DNA of 64,000 nt, taken from NCBI GenBank assembly GCA_963782445.1, contig CAWAJM010000001.1:62001-126000 (forward strand), written 5' to 3'. Position numbers and translations under genes: made by a program. The DNA comes from ZC4RG20 sp963782445. GTDB taxonomy: Bacteria > Pseudomonadota > Gammaproteobacteria > Steroidobacterales > Rariloculaceae. This document shows, in pieces, positions 54,628 through 63,988 of this stretch. The first letter of the stretch is position 1, and each line of letters begins with the position of its first letter. Below the pieces are notes generated by a model. The model was not told where the DNA came from and ran no database searches. It worked only from the letters and a program-made list of their open reading frames with translations.

Positions 54628-55878
54628 ATGGATCTTGCACCGCTATCCGAAACCGACGAGTCGGAGCTTGCCGGCGGGCGCACGCCGCGACCGAGCATCT
54701 TTGACAAGTGCGCTGCGTACACCCGGGCCGACGAGACGAAAGCCCAAGGTATCTATCCCTATTTCCGGCTCATCGAGACGGGACAAGATACAGAGGTCAC
54801 GGTCGACGGCCGCAAGATGCTCATGCTCGGCTCCAATTCCTATCTGGAGCTGACGACACACCCCAAGGTCAAGGAGCGGGCCGTCGAAGCCGTGCGCCAA
54901 TTCGGGACGGGCTGCGCCGGCTCGCGCTTTCTCAACGGCACGCTTCCGCTCCACGTGGAGCTCGAGAAGCGGCTCGCGGAGTTCGTGGGCAAACCCGCCG
55001 CACTGCTCTACACCACGGGCTATCAGACGAATACCGGCGTCATTTCCTGCCTGGTCCAGCGCGGCGAGTACGTTCTCTCCGATAAGTTGAATCATGCATG
55101 CATCGTGGAAGGCGGGCTGCTTTCCCCGGGCACGATGATTCGTTACGACCATGGCGATATGGCGGATCTCGAACGGCAGCTCGCGGCGCTGCCCGCCGAG
55201 GCCGGCAAGCTCATCGTGTCCGACGGCGTGTTTTCGATGGAGGGGAAGATCTGCAAGCTTCCCGAGATCACTCGCCTCGCGCGCAAGTACGGCGCTCAAG
55301 TCATGCTCGACGACGCGCACTCGATCGGCGTGCTCGGCACGGGCGGCGCCGGGACGGCCGCGCATTTCGGCCTCACGGACGAAGTGGACCTGATCATGGG
55401 GACTTTTTCCAAGTCCCTGGCTGCGATCGGCGGCTTCATCGCCGCTTCGGAACGGGTCGTGAACTACCTCAAGCATCACTCGCGGCCGTTCATCTTCTCG
55501 GCGTCCGCGGCGCCGGCGAACGTCGCCGCGGCGCTGGCGGCCCTCGACGTCATACGCGACGAGCCGGAGCGCATGGAGCGCCTGTGGGAGAACACGCGGT
55601 TCATGAAACAGGGGCTGGATGCGCTCGGGTTCGACACGGCCGGTTCCGAAACCCCGATCATTCCCATCGTCGTCGGCGATCCGGAACGCTGCTTCCGCAT
55701 GTGGCGCTGGTTGCACGACGCAGGCATCTTCATCAATCCGGTCGTGCCGCCTGCCGTGCCGCCGCGCCGTTCGCTCGTGCGCCTCTCGCTGACGGCCGGG
55801 CACACGCGCCAGCAGCTCACCTGGGCGCTGGAACAGCTCGCGCTCGCAGGGCGCGAATTCGGCCTGATCGGCCGTTAA
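54628..55878 (+). CDS. spt: Serine palmitoyltransferase (PLP-dependent alpha-oxoamine synthase)
   Basis: 416 residues from the ATG at 54628; upstream in-frame sequence has no ribosome site. It has the features of the alpha-oxoamine synthase family: GSNSYLELTTHPKVKERA, GTGCAGSRFLNGTLPLHVELE, DKLNHACIVEG, LDDAHSIGVLGTGGAGT, and the PLP-binding Lys262 in GTFSKSLAAIGGF. These enzymes join an acyl thioester to an amino acid; the family also holds KBL (2-amino-3-ketobutyrate ligase) and 8-amino-7-oxononanoate synthase. The following genes (GNAT, epimerase, PAP2) match the bacterial ceramide route, so serine palmitoyltransferase is favoured. Product: 3-ketosphinganine in the cytosol. Confidence 0.85.
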   Translation: MDLAPLSETDESELAGGRTPRPSIFDKCAAYTRADETKAQGIYPYFRLIETGQDTEVTVDGRKMLMLGSNSYLELTTHPKVKERAVEAVRQFGTGCAGSRFLNGTLPLHVELEKRLAEFVGKPAALLYTTGYQTNTGVISCLVQRGEYVLSDKLNHACIVEGGLLSPGTMIRYDHGDMADLERQLAALPAEAGKLIVSDGVFSMEGKICKLPEITRLARKYGAQVMLDDAHSIGVLGTGGAGTAAHFGLTDEVDLIMGTFSKSLAAIGGFIAASERVVNYLKHHSRPFIFSASAAPANVAAALAALDVIRDEPERMERLWENTRFMKQGLDALGFDTAGSETPIIPIVVGDPERCFRMWRWLHDAGIFINPVVPPAVPPRRSLVRLSLTAGHTRQQLTWALEQLALAGREFGLIGR

Positions 55879-55882
55879 GCGC

Positions 55883-57013
55883 ATGCCAGCGGCCGTGGCG
55901 ATCGAGCCGGCCGATACGCCGGCACAGATCGAGCAGTACATCCGCTTCCCGTTCGACCTCTACCGCGACTATCCGCACTGGGTTCCGCCTTTGCTCATGG
56001 AGCGGCGCGACTTTTTGAATCCGCGCAAGAACCCCGTCTACGAGTACGCGCAGATTCAACTGTTCATCGCCCGGCGAGGGGACGTCGTCGTCGGCACGAT
56101 CGCGGCCATCGAAAACCGGCGCTTTGCGGAATTCCACCCGGACGAGGCCCGAGTCGGCTTCTTCGGACTGTATGAATGCCGTCCGGATGCGGAAGCCTCC
56201 GCCGCGCTGCTCACGGCCGCCGCCGACTGGCTGCGGCAACGCGGCGCCACCGTCATGCGCGGCCCGACGAACTTCACGACGAACGACGTCCTCGGTCTGC
56301 TCGTCGAGGGCTTCGACGACGATCCGGCCGTCCTCATGCCCTACAATCCGCCGTACTATGCCGAGCAGTTCGCGGCTTGCGGCCTCGTCAAGAGCAAGGA
56401 TCTCTACGCGCTCGAAATCAAGGCGGAAGGCTACACGGGCCAGCTCGACCGGCTCGCGAGCTCGGTGCTTTCGAGAGGGCGAGCGACGGTCCGTCCCGTC
56501 GCCCTCTCGCGCTGGCACGAGGAACTCGCCTTCGTCCGGCGCTGCTACAACGAGGCCTGGGCGAACAATTGGGGCTTCGTGCCGTGGACGGACCGCGAGC
56601 TAGCCGCGCTCGCCAAGGAGCTCAAGCCGCTCATCGATCCGCGGCTCGCTTTCGTCGGCGAGGTCGACGGGCAGCCGGCGGCGATCTCCATCGCCGTTCC
56701 CGACGCCAACGAAGCGCTCAAGCTCGCGAACGGCCGCCTGTTTCCGCTCGGTCTGCTCAAGATCGTCTGGCGCATCAAGGTTTCTCGGTGCACGCGGGTC
56801 CGCGTGCTGGCGCTCGGGGTTCTACCGAAGTACCGCAGGCTGGGCCTCGATGGCCTGCTCATTCACCGCACCATCCAAAGCGGGCTTGCGCTCGGTTACC
56901 GGCGGGCCGAGCTCGGCTGGGTTCTGGAGGACAACGAAGCCATGTTGCGGCCGCTCGAGCATCTCGCTGCAGAGCGTACGAAGGTTTATCGGGTTTACGA
57001 CCGGGCGCTGTAA
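55883..57013 (+). CDS. GNAT-fold N-acyltransferase, probable bacterial ceramide synthase
   Basis: 376 residues, 4 bp after the serine palmitoyltransferase stop. The N-terminal half (IRFPFDLYRDYPHWVPPLLMERRDFLNPRKNPVYEYAQIQLFIARRGDVVVGTIAAIENRR) and the C-terminal RVLALGVLPKYRRLGLDGLLIHRTIQSGL read as two GNAT-like halves. Proteins of this kind lie in the ceramide operons of Caulobacter, where one (bCerS) acylates the amine of 3-ketosphinganine; that assignment here rests on the gene neighbours. It has no membrane segment. It could be another acyltransferase if the operon is misread. Confidence 0.75.
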   Translation: MPAAVAIEPADTPAQIEQYIRFPFDLYRDYPHWVPPLLMERRDFLNPRKNPVYEYAQIQLFIARRGDVVVGTIAAIENRRFAEFHPDEARVGFFGLYECRPDAEASAALLTAAADWLRQRGATVMRGPTNFTTNDVLGLLVEGFDDDPAVLMPYNPPYYAEQFAACGLVKSKDLYALEIKAEGYTGQLDRLASSVLSRGRATVRPVALSRWHEELAFVRRCYNEAWANNWGFVPWTDRELAALAKELKPLIDPRLAFVGEVDGQPAAISIAVPDANEALKLANGRLFPLGLLKIVWRIKVSRCTRVRVLALGVLPKYRRLGLDGLLIHRTIQSGLALGYRRAELGWVLEDNEAMLRPLEHLAAERTKVYRVYDRAL

Positions 57014-57045
57014 TGCGGGGTCGTTTCGTATCCGCCGCCTAGGCC

Positions 57046-58026
57046 ATGCTGGCCCTGGTGACCGGCGGGCAGGGCTTCGTGGGGTCGCATCTCTGCGCGC
57101 GCCTCGTGCACGCCGGTTATCGCGTGCGCGTGCTCGCGCGCCCATCCAGCCGCCTCGATAACCTCGCAGGGCTCAACGTCGAGGTCGTGCGCGCCGACAT
57201 CAGGCGGGCCGAGGGTCTTGCGGCCGCCGTCGCGGGCTGCGGCCTCGTCTTTCACGTTGCGGCCGCGCTCAAGGGGCTGCGCGAGGAAACGCTCGTGCGC
57301 ACGAATGCCGAAGGCACACGCAATATCGCCGCGGCAGCGGCTGCCGTCGCGCCGCGGCCTTCCCGTTTCGTCTACGTCTCGAGCATCGCCGCGGCGGGTC
57401 CGAGTCCGGGCGGCCGCACACCGCTCACGGAGGACATGCCGCCGAGGCCGCTGACCTGGTACGGGCGCAGCAAACTCGCGGGCGAGGAGGCCGTGCGCTC
57501 GACGACCGGACTCGAGTGGACCATCGCGCGTCCGCCGATCGTCGTCGGGCCGCGCGAGCGCGACGTGCTCGGCTATTTCCGCATCGCGCAGCGCGGGTGG
57601 CTGCCCGTCGTCGGACGCGAGGACCGATTCTATTCGCTGATCTACGCCGAGGACCTGGCCGAGGGCCTCGTGCGCGCCGCCGAATCGCCCGCGGGCGCAG
57701 GGCAGACCTACTTCCTCGCCGGGCCCGAAGTCGTGAGCTGGGCCGAGCTCGGCCGGCTCATCGGCGGCGCCCTCGGCGTGCCGGGCCGCGTGCTGCGCGT
57801 TCCGGAGGCCGTCGCGGCGGCGGCGGGCCGGGTTGCGGACCTGGCCGCCCGCCTCCGGGGCGAGGCGGCGATCTTCAGCCACCAGAAGGTCGTGGAAATG
57901 CTGGCGCCGGCTTGGGTATGCAGCGCCGGCAAGGCCGAGCTCGACTTCGGTTGGCGGGCCGCGACACCGCTTGAGGACGCGTTGCGGGCGACGGCGAGCT
58001 GGTATCGGGACCATGGCTGGCTGTGA
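57046..58026 (+). CDS. NAD(P)-dependent epimerase/dehydratase-family reductase, probable ceramide reductase (CerR-like)
   Basis: 326 residues. The Rossmann motif TGGQGFVGSHL (residues 6-16) and the YxxxK motif (WYGRSKLAGEEA) define the extended SDR family. In bacterial ceramide pathways CerR of this family reduces the 3-oxo group of oxidised ceramide. The gene follows the GNAT gene by 32 bp and overlaps the next gene by about 14 bp, which supports one operon. Without the neighbours a sugar or sterol substrate would be equally possible. Confidence 0.78.
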   Translation: MLALVTGGQGFVGSHLCARLVHAGYRVRVLARPSSRLDNLAGLNVEVVRADIRRAEGLAAAVAGCGLVFHVAAALKGLREETLVRTNAEGTRNIAAAAAAVAPRPSRFVYVSSIAAAGPSPGGRTPLTEDMPPRPLTWYGRSKLAGEEAVRSTTGLEWTIARPPIVVGPRERDVLGYFRIAQRGWLPVVGREDRFYSLIYAEDLAEGLVRAAESPAGAGQTYFLAGPEVVSWAELGRLIGGALGVPGRVLRVPEAVAAAAGRVADLAARLRGEAAIFSHQKVVEMLAPAWVCSAGKAELDFGWRAATPLEDALRATASWYRDHGWL

Positions 58027-58903
58027 CCGTGCCATGCCTTTCGGGCTGCTGCGCCCGCTCGGTGCGCTGCGACCGCTCGATGCCGTCGTCGCCGCCTATC
58101 TCGGCGCGGCCCTCGTGCCGCTCTCGATCGGTGCCGTTCGCGGTCTGCCGGGCTGTGAACGCGAGCTGGTCTTCGACGTCTCGGTGCTCGCGGGCGTTGC
58201 GCTGCTCGCGGCCCTGTCGCGTGCCTCGAACAACTCGCTCCTGCTGCTGCTGCGGCTCGCCTATGCGCCGCTGCTGTTCGCGCCCCTGTACCGGCAGACC
58301 GCGACGATCTGGCCCGTGCTGCATCGGGTCTCGTTCGACGGCGTCATCGCGCATGCGGAGCAGGCGGTCTTGGGGCTGCAGCCGTCGCTTGTCTTCGCGC
58401 AGCACGCGCCGTGGCCCTGGCTTTCGGAGCTCTTCTGCCTGGCTTATTTCATTTACTACCTGTTCGTGCCGGCCATGGTGATCGTACCGCTACTGACCCG
58501 CGGCTATGCGGCCGCGGAGGACGTCATGTTCGCGGCCGCGCTCTGCTTCTGCGCCTGTCTCGCTATCTTCTGGCTGTTCCCGACCATCGGGCCCCTGTAC
58601 TGGTTCGCGCCGCACACGGGCCCGGAGCTCTATCCCGGCTTCGTATTCAATCACGCCGTTTACGCGATCACGTCGCGCGGCGAGGTTCCGACCGGCGCTT
58701 TCCCGTCGTCGCACATTGCCCTCGCCGTCCTGCTCACGATGCGCGCGCGGCGTCTGGTCCCGCGTTTGTTCCCGTTTATGCTGGCCGTGACGGCCCTCAT
58801 GTGCTTCGCCGTCGTCTACCTGCGGGAGCACTACGCCGTGGACGTGCCTGCGGGCGTACTCATGGCGCTGCTCGCCGACCGCGCCGCTTCCGCTCATGCT
58901 TAG
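58013..58903 (+). CDS. PAP2-type integral membrane enzyme in the ceramide operon
   Basis: 296 residues from the ATG at 58013 (MAGCDRAMPF), overlapping the end of the reductase; a second ATG at 58034 is possible. About six hydrophobic segments are seen. The PAP2-type C-terminal motifs are PTGAFPSSHIAL, with the acid/base His in SSH, and LREHYAVDVPAG (H-x4-D class). Similar proteins act as phosphatidic acid phosphatases or, in fungi and some bacteria, attach phosphoinositol to ceramide. Here it could add or remove a head group. The Lys/Arg of the first PAP2 motif is not evident, so activity is uncertain. Confidence 0.78.
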   Translation: MAGCDRAMPFGLLRPLGALRPLDAVVAAYLGAALVPLSIGAVRGLPGCERELVFDVSVLAGVALLAALSRASNNSLLLLLRLAYAPLLFAPLYRQTATIWPVLHRVSFDGVIAHAEQAVLGLQPSLVFAQHAPWPWLSELFCLAYFIYYLFVPAMVIVPLLTRGYAAAEDVMFAAALCFCACLAIFWLFPTIGPLYWFAPHTGPELYPGFVFNHAVYAITSRGEVPTGAFPSSHIALAVLLTMRARRLVPRLFPFMLAVTALMCFAVVYLREHYAVDVPAGVLMALLADRAASAHA

Positions 58904-59013
58904 GGAGTAGGCGCGCGACGCAGACCGGATTCACGCGCGGGCGGGCCGGAAGTGCTAGATTCGGATTCGCGGCATTTCGCCGGCCGCTCCGGGAGAATCG
59001 GGAGGAGATCGGT

Positions 59014-61116
59014 ATGGTGCCTCGACCGCGGCGATTCACCTCGGCGGGCGTGCGCGCGGCACGGCGCCTGGTCCGTGCCTGGCTTGTCGTGCTCGCGGTC
59101 CTTTCAAGCGCTGGAGGCTATGCCGTGGCTCAGGACGATCCCTATGCGTGGCTCGAAGACGTGCACGGCGCGAAACCGCTCGCCTGGGTGGCCGACCAGA
59201 ACCGAGAGTCGGCGGGCGAGCTCAAGGGCGACCCGCGCTATGAGAAGGACTACAAAAGCGTCCTGTCCGTGCTCGATGCGCCCGATCGCATTCCCTTCGG
59301 CCGCCTGCATCATGGTTGGGTCTACAACTTTTGGCAGGACGCCGCTCATCCCAAAGGGATTTGGCGCCGCACCCGGGCCGCCGATTACGAGCGCCCGGAG
59401 CCGCACTGGGACGTGTTGCTCGACGTCGACGCGCTGGCCGCCGCCGAGAAGGAGAACTGGGTCTTCTCGGGGGCCGAGTGCTCGCCGCACGAGACGCGCT
59501 GCCTCGTCGCCTTGTCGCGGGGCGGCGGCGACGCGGTCGTGGTCCGCGAGTTCGACCTGAAGTCGAAGCAGTTCACGGCGGACGGCTTTCATCTCGCCGA
59601 GGCCAAATCGGACGCGACCTACCTCGATGACGATACCGTGCTGTTCTCGACGGATTTCGGCGCGGGCACGCTGACCAAGTCGGGTTACCCGCGTATCGTC
59701 AAGGAGTGGAAGCGCGGCACGCCCGTCGCAGCGGCCAAGACGCTCTACGAAGGGAAGGTAGAGGACGTTGCCGCCTCGCCCGTCGCCCTGCATACGCGGA
59801 CGGGCAACCACGGTTTCGTCGCGCGCGGCGTGAGCTTTTTCGAGACCGAGCTTTTCGCGGTCGGCGAGGACGGCGTACGCAAGCTCGCGATACCGCGGTC
59901 CGCCGCGCTCAAAGGCATGCTCGACGATGCGCTGATCGTGACGCTGCGCAAGGACTACGACGCGCAGGGTGTGCAGCTGCGGAAAGGCTCCCTCGTCGCG
60001 TTCCGGGACGGCACCCCGCCGCAGGCGATTTACGTCCCGGACGCACGCAGCACGGTCGAATCCGTCGCGGTCGGCCGCGACAGTATCTATGCGGCCGTGT
60101 ATTCGAACGTGGTCGGCGCCGTGCACGTCTTCGCACCGAAGGCAGGCGGCTGGACGGACACGACCCTGCCTTTGCCCGCCAAGGGCTCGACCGACATCGT
60201 TTCCGTGGACCCTTTCGGCCCCGACGCGCTGCTGCGCTACGAGAGCTACCTGACGCCGCCGACGCTTTATTTCGAAGCCGGCCAAGGCAGCCCGCGTGCC
60301 ATCAAGGCCTTGCCGGCGCGGTTCGACGCTTCGGGGCTCGTCACGGAGCAATACGAGGCGACCTCCAAGGACGGCACGCGTATTCCGTACTTCGTCACGC
60401 GTCCGCAGACGCTGCACGGCCCCGCGCCGACGGTGCTCTACGGCTACGGCGGCTTCGAGATCTCGCTGACGCCCTCGTACTCCGCGAGTATCGGCCGGCT
60501 CTGGCTCGCGCGCGGCGGAATCTACGTCGTCGCGAATATCCGCGGCGGCGGCGAGTTCGGCCCGGCCTGGCACGAAGCGGCGCTCAAGATGCACCGCCAG
60601 AGGGCCTTCGACGACTTCGAGGCAGTGGCGGAGGATCTCGAGCGCCGCGGCCTCACGTCGCCGAAGCGGCTCGGCATCATGGGCGGCTCCAACGGCGGCC
60701 TGCTCGTCGCGACGGTCATGACTCAGATCCCGGCCAAGCTCGGCGCCGTCGTGTGCCAGGTGCCGCTTATCGACATGATCGCCTACACGCACATCGGCGC
60801 GGGGGCGAGCTGGGAAGGCGAGTACGGCGACCCCGCGGACCCGGAGATGCGCGCGTACATTCTGAGCTATTCGCCTTATCAGAACGTGAAACCGAAAGTC
60901 GACTACCCGCCGGTCTTCTTCGTCACGGCGACGAGCGACGACCGCGTCACGCCGGCGCACGCCCGCAAGATGGCGGCCAAGATGGAGGCCCAAGGCCACG
61001 ACGTGCTCTTTTTCGAGAACACGGACGGCGGCCACGCGGCCGCCGCCGATCACAAGCAGGCGGCCGAGATGACGGCGCTCTCGTTTGTCTTTCTTGCCAG
61101 GAAGCTGGGGCTTTGA
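59014..61116 (+). CDS. Exported prolyl oligopeptidase-family serine peptidase
   Basis: 700 residues from the ATG at 59014, preceded by GGAGGAG. A signal peptide (LVRAWLVVLAVLSSAGGYAVAQ) suggests export. An N-terminal seven-bladed propeller (about 30-420, starts DDPYAWLEDVHGAKPLAWV) covers the catalytic domain, whose triad is Ser559 (GGSNGG), Asp643 (TSDDRVTP) and His674 (DGGHAAA). The family cuts short peptides after Pro. It is somewhat longer than usual owing to the signal. It follows the ceramide operon by 110 bp but looks unrelated. Confidence 0.9.
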   Translation: MVPRPRRFTSAGVRAARRLVRAWLVVLAVLSSAGGYAVAQDDPYAWLEDVHGAKPLAWVADQNRESAGELKGDPRYEKDYKSVLSVLDAPDRIPFGRLHHGWVYNFWQDAAHPKGIWRRTRAADYERPEPHWDVLLDVDALAAAEKENWVFSGAECSPHETRCLVALSRGGGDAVVVREFDLKSKQFTADGFHLAEAKSDATYLDDDTVLFSTDFGAGTLTKSGYPRIVKEWKRGTPVAAAKTLYEGKVEDVAASPVALHTRTGNHGFVARGVSFFETELFAVGEDGVRKLAIPRSAALKGMLDDALIVTLRKDYDAQGVQLRKGSLVAFRDGTPPQAIYVPDARSTVESVAVGRDSIYAAVYSNVVGAVHVFAPKAGGWTDTTLPLPAKGSTDIVSVDPFGPDALLRYESYLTPPTLYFEAGQGSPRAIKALPARFDASGLVTEQYEATSKDGTRIPYFVTRPQTLHGPAPTVLYGYGGFEISLTPSYSASIGRLWLARGGIYVVANIRGGGEFGPAWHEAALKMHRQRAFDDFEAVAEDLERRGLTSPKRLGIMGGSNGGLLVATVMTQIPAKLGAVVCQVPLIDMIAYTHIGAGASWEGEYGDPADPEMRAYILSYSPYQNVKPKVDYPPVFFVTATSDDRVTPAHARKMAAKMEAQGHDVLFFENTDGGHAAAADHKQAAEMTALSFVFLARKLGL

Positions 61117-61171
61117 GTCGGGGCGACCAAGCACGCTGCGGGCCGCGACACGGGAAGCTTCCCAGAGGAGA

Positions 61172-61246
61172 ATGCCCATGAGGCTGCGAATTTTGGCGAA
61201 AGCTCGGCGTATTTCGCGTGCTGTGGCGCAGGCACGAGCGCAATGA
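61172..61246 (+). CDS. Possible 24-residue basic peptide coupled to the DUF2007 gene
   Basis: An ATG directly after a strong AGAGGAGA ribosome site opens a 24-codon frame (MPMRLRILAKARRISRAVAQ...) whose TGA (61244-61246) overlaps the next start as ATGA. The peptide is basic and could form an amphipathic helix. It may be a leader that couples translation, or noise; no family is recognised. A GGGAAGCTTCCC palindrome lies just upstream (61152-61163). Confidence 0.35.
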   Translation: MPMRLRILAKARRISRAVAQARAQ

Positions 61247-61437
61247 CGATGCGAGCCATCAGGACCTACGCGACGCACCCGGAAGCCGATCTCGACAGGA
61301 TCGAGCTCGATGCAGCCGAGATTCCGTGCGTCGTCCTCGGCGTCGACGCGGCCATGGAGGGCGGCATCTCGGGGGTGCGCCTCCTGGTGCCCGAGGACGA
61401 CGTGGAGCGGGCCCTGGAGCTTCTCGAGCGGCGCTGA
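61243..61437 (+). CDS. DUF2007-like small protein
   Basis: 64 residues. The sequence reads as one ferredoxin-like repeat (MRAIRTYATHPEADLDRIELDAAEIPCVVLGVD, then GVRLLVPEDDVERALELLERR), which matches the DUF2007 (putative signal-transducing) family, normally about 70 residues. It has no signal peptide. It may regulate an unknown partner. It ends 18 bp from a convergent esterase gene. Confidence 0.82.
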   Translation: MTMRAIRTYATHPEADLDRIELDAAEIPCVVLGVDAAMEGGISGVRLLVPEDDVERALELLERR

Positions 61438-61455
61438 ATCGACTCGCCCGCGAGC

Positions 61456-62571
61456 TCAGCGCGGCGCCATCGTCTCGTAGGCGTCGAGCAGTGCCTGTCC
61501 CAGGGCCGCGTGGACGCGGGCCGTCGGATGGATCGCATCCCAAAAGAAGTAGGCGTCGAAGCGCGGCCCGCCGCTGGGCAGCGGCATACAGCCGGGCGAA
61601 AATCGCCGCTCCGCGGTCGGCGACGAGCGATAGGCGTCGCTGTCGAAGCAGGCCTCCGTAACGTCCACGCCGGCGGCCGCATCGGCGGCACGCAGCGCCT
61701 GCAGCGCCGAGAACAGGTCGAACGGGGCGATGGTCGCTTCGGGGTGGGCCGCCACGACGACGGCCAAGCGCGCGGCAAGCTCGTCGTTGAATGCGGCCGT
61801 CACGTCCGTCGCCGCCGCTTCGGCCTCGCCGAGCGTCAGGCCGAGGTCCGCCGCACGCTGCTTCACGACCGGCAGCACGGCGAGGTTCGGCAGGTTGGTC
61901 ACGACGATGAGGCGGGCGCCCGAGGCGGCCAGCGTCTCGACCGCGTCGCCGATCGCGCTCACGGCCGCCGCGACGACGGCGCGGGCGTCTTCGCCCGGTT
62001 GCAGTCCTGCGCGCGCCTCGGCGGCATCGTGCAGCGCCGCCAACGCGTCGTTGCCGCCGATCATGACGACGTACAGGGCATCGGCGGGCAGGCCCGCCCT
62101 GTGGTCGAGCCGCAGCCGATCCACCTGGCTCCGAAGATCGTCGATCCCGGTGCCGGCCGCCGTGGCGCCGGCGACGGCGTAGTCGCTGCCGACGGTAGGA
62201 CGCTGCGGCACGGTGTGGAACGAAGGCTCGAGCGGCGCGAGCCCGAGGCCCGCGGCCAGGACCTCGGCGGCGACCGGGCCGTTCGTCGCGCGGCTTCGCT
62301 CGTAGATGAGGTCGTCGCAGCCGTGCCCGAGGACGAAGACGTCGATCGGGTTGCAGAGGCCGACGGTATGCATCGGAAAGTACGGCTGGCCGAGCAGGAC
62401 ATCGATCGAGGCGGCCGCATTCCCGACGTCGGAAAGGCTGTCCCCGAGCACGAAGAGCGCGCTCGGTGCCGTGCGCGGCGGCTCGCCGCCGGCCGGCCGG
62501 CAGGCGGCCGCGAGGCTCAGGCTCGCGATGGCGGCGGCGAAAGCGGCGCGTGAAGCATAGGCGAAGTTCAT
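61456..62571 (-). CDS. GDSL/SGNH-family exported esterase (lipoprotein)
   Basis: 371 residues from the ATG at 62571 (MNFAYASRAAFAAA), which gives a signal sequence and a possible lipobox (LAAAC, Cys24). The SGNH blocks are FVLGDSLSDVGN (nucleophile Ser45), a conserved Gly region, VVMIGGNDAL (Asn) and FFWDAIHPT (Asp/His). This is a GDSL lipase-type fold without an autotransporter barrel. It probably hydrolyses ester bonds at the cell surface or in the periplasm. Confidence 0.88.
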   Translation of the reverse strand: MNFAYASRAAFAAAIASLSLAAACRPAGGEPPRTAPSALFVLGDSLSDVGNAAASIDVLLGQPYFPMHTVGLCNPIDVFVLGHGCDDLIYERSRATNGPVAAEVLAAGLGLAPLEPSFHTVPQRPTVGSDYAVAGATAAGTGIDDLRSQVDRLRLDHRAGLPADALYVVMIGGNDALAALHDAAEARAGLQPGEDARAVVAAAVSAIGDAVETLAASGARLIVVTNLPNLAVLPVVKQRAADLGLTLGEAEAAATDVTAAFNDELAARLAVVVAAHPEATIAPFDLFSALQALRAADAAAGVDVTEACFDSDAYRSSPTAERRFSPGCMPLPSGGPRFDAYFFWDAIHPTARVHAALGQALLDAYETMAPR

Positions 62572-62858
62572 CTCTGAAGCGTGCCTCCCGTGACGGCCGA
62601 TGAGTGGCCCTGGAACTACAGCGCACAAGCAACGGTTGTGCCATGCGTGCTGCCGCGAGCAGCGGTCTGCCCCCGCCGCGGCTGCGATGGCGCCGGGCCT
62701 CCTGCGCGCGGGCCGACGTTGACACGGTTCGGGACCTCGGTTAAATTGCGCAAGACGCGATACGAGAGCATCTCGGAGGCGAAACACTCGCGCGGCGATG
62801 GCCGCGTCCGTGCTTGCGCCCATATACAGTCAGAAAAAAGAACAAACAGGGGACAACG

Positions 62859-63935
62859 ATGAAGTCGACGATCGCTCTCGCCGCCGTGCTGACCTGCGCA
62901 GCGGCCACGGCCGCCGCTCAGCAGCCTGCCTCGGCCTTCGACCGCGGCCACAGCCTGCAGTCCTGGCAGGATCCCGGCCATGCGGCGCTCGTCGCCAAGT
63001 GCCGTAAGCCGCCCAAGCCGTTCTCGATCGGGGGCAGGGCGTCCGCCGATGCCGTACCGCCGCCGCCCCCCGCGCTGCCGACCTCGACGGCGATCCCCGG
63101 CGTGATCGCGGCCGGGCAATCGTGGAAGGTCGTCTGGTCCTGGGAGGGCAACAACGTCGACGGCATCATCGCGGCCGACGACGGCACGATGCTATGGGCG
63201 AACAACGACGCGAGCAACGTCATGAAGCTCGACCCGGCGACGGGCCTTGCGCAGGTCATCTACGGGGACGCCAACACGGGCGGGGCCCTATCGCGCAGCA
63301 AGAACGGCGCCTTGTTCCTCGCGACGCGCGGGCTGCATTCGGCCGTCGTACAACTGGAGCCCGAGCGCAAGGTGCTCGCGGACTCGTACCGCGGCGAGCC
63401 GCTCGACTGCGTCGGCGGCGTCGTGAACGACATCGCGGCGGACAGGCACGGCGGCGTCTACATCACGATCTCCGGCGCAGGGCTTTACTACGCGAATCCC
63501 GAGGGCGTCGTCTCGGAGTACGGCGACGGTCTCACGTTCACGAACGGCATCGCGCTGAGTCCGGACGAGAAGACGCTCTACGTGACGAACGGCGCGGCGG
63601 TCGTGGCATTCGACGTCGGCGCCGACGGGGCGCTGACGCATCAGCGCGAGTTCGGCAAGCTGCGCGGCGGCCGGGGCGGCGACGGCTCGGCCGTCGACTC
63701 CGAGGGCCGCCTGTATGTCGCGACCGGCAGCTCGGCCAACGTCTTTGCACCCAGCGGCGAGTTTCTCGGCAGCATTCCCGGGCCGCAGGGCATGCACGGC
63801 GTGGCTTTCGGCGGCCGCGACAAGAAGACGCTGTTCGGCATCGTGTTTTACGGCGGCTGGGGCACGCCGAGCGCGCGCAACGAGGTCGTGGAGATTCCGA
63901 CGCTGGCGCAGGGCTATCTGGGCCGCGCCAAATAA
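62859..63935 (+). CDS. Exported SMP-30/gluconolactonase-like beta-propeller protein
   Basis: 358 residues from the ATG at 62859, which follows CAGGGGAC. A signal peptide (STIALAAVLTCAAATAAAQQ) precedes repeated propeller motifs: VDGIIAADDGTMLWANNDASNVMKLDP, GGALSRSKNGALFLATRGLHSAVVQL, VNDIAADRHGGVYITISGAGLYY, TNGIALSPDEKTLYVTNG and GSAVDSEGRLYVATGSS. This is the SMP-30/Gluconolactonase or strictosidine synthase-like propeller. Metal-binding Asp/Asn sites are consistent with a lactonase, but the substrate is not evident. Confidence 0.85.
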   Translation: MKSTIALAAVLTCAAATAAAQQPASAFDRGHSLQSWQDPGHAALVAKCRKPPKPFSIGGRASADAVPPPPPALPTSTAIPGVIAAGQSWKVVWSWEGNNVDGIIAADDGTMLWANNDASNVMKLDPATGLAQVIYGDANTGGALSRSKNGALFLATRGLHSAVVQLEPERKVLADSYRGEPLDCVGGVVNDIAADRHGGVYITISGAGLYYANPEGVVSEYGDGLTFTNGIALSPDEKTLYVTNGAAVVAFDVGADGALTHQREFGKLRGGRGGDGSAVDSEGRLYVATGSSANVFAPSGEFLGSIPGPQGMHGVAFGGRDKKTLFGIVFYGGWGTPSARNEVVEIPTLAQGYLGRAK

Positions 63936-63988
63936 GCCGGCCTGCGTAAGCTCGCGACCGGCAGCCAAGCACGGGGAGGCTCCGAGCC

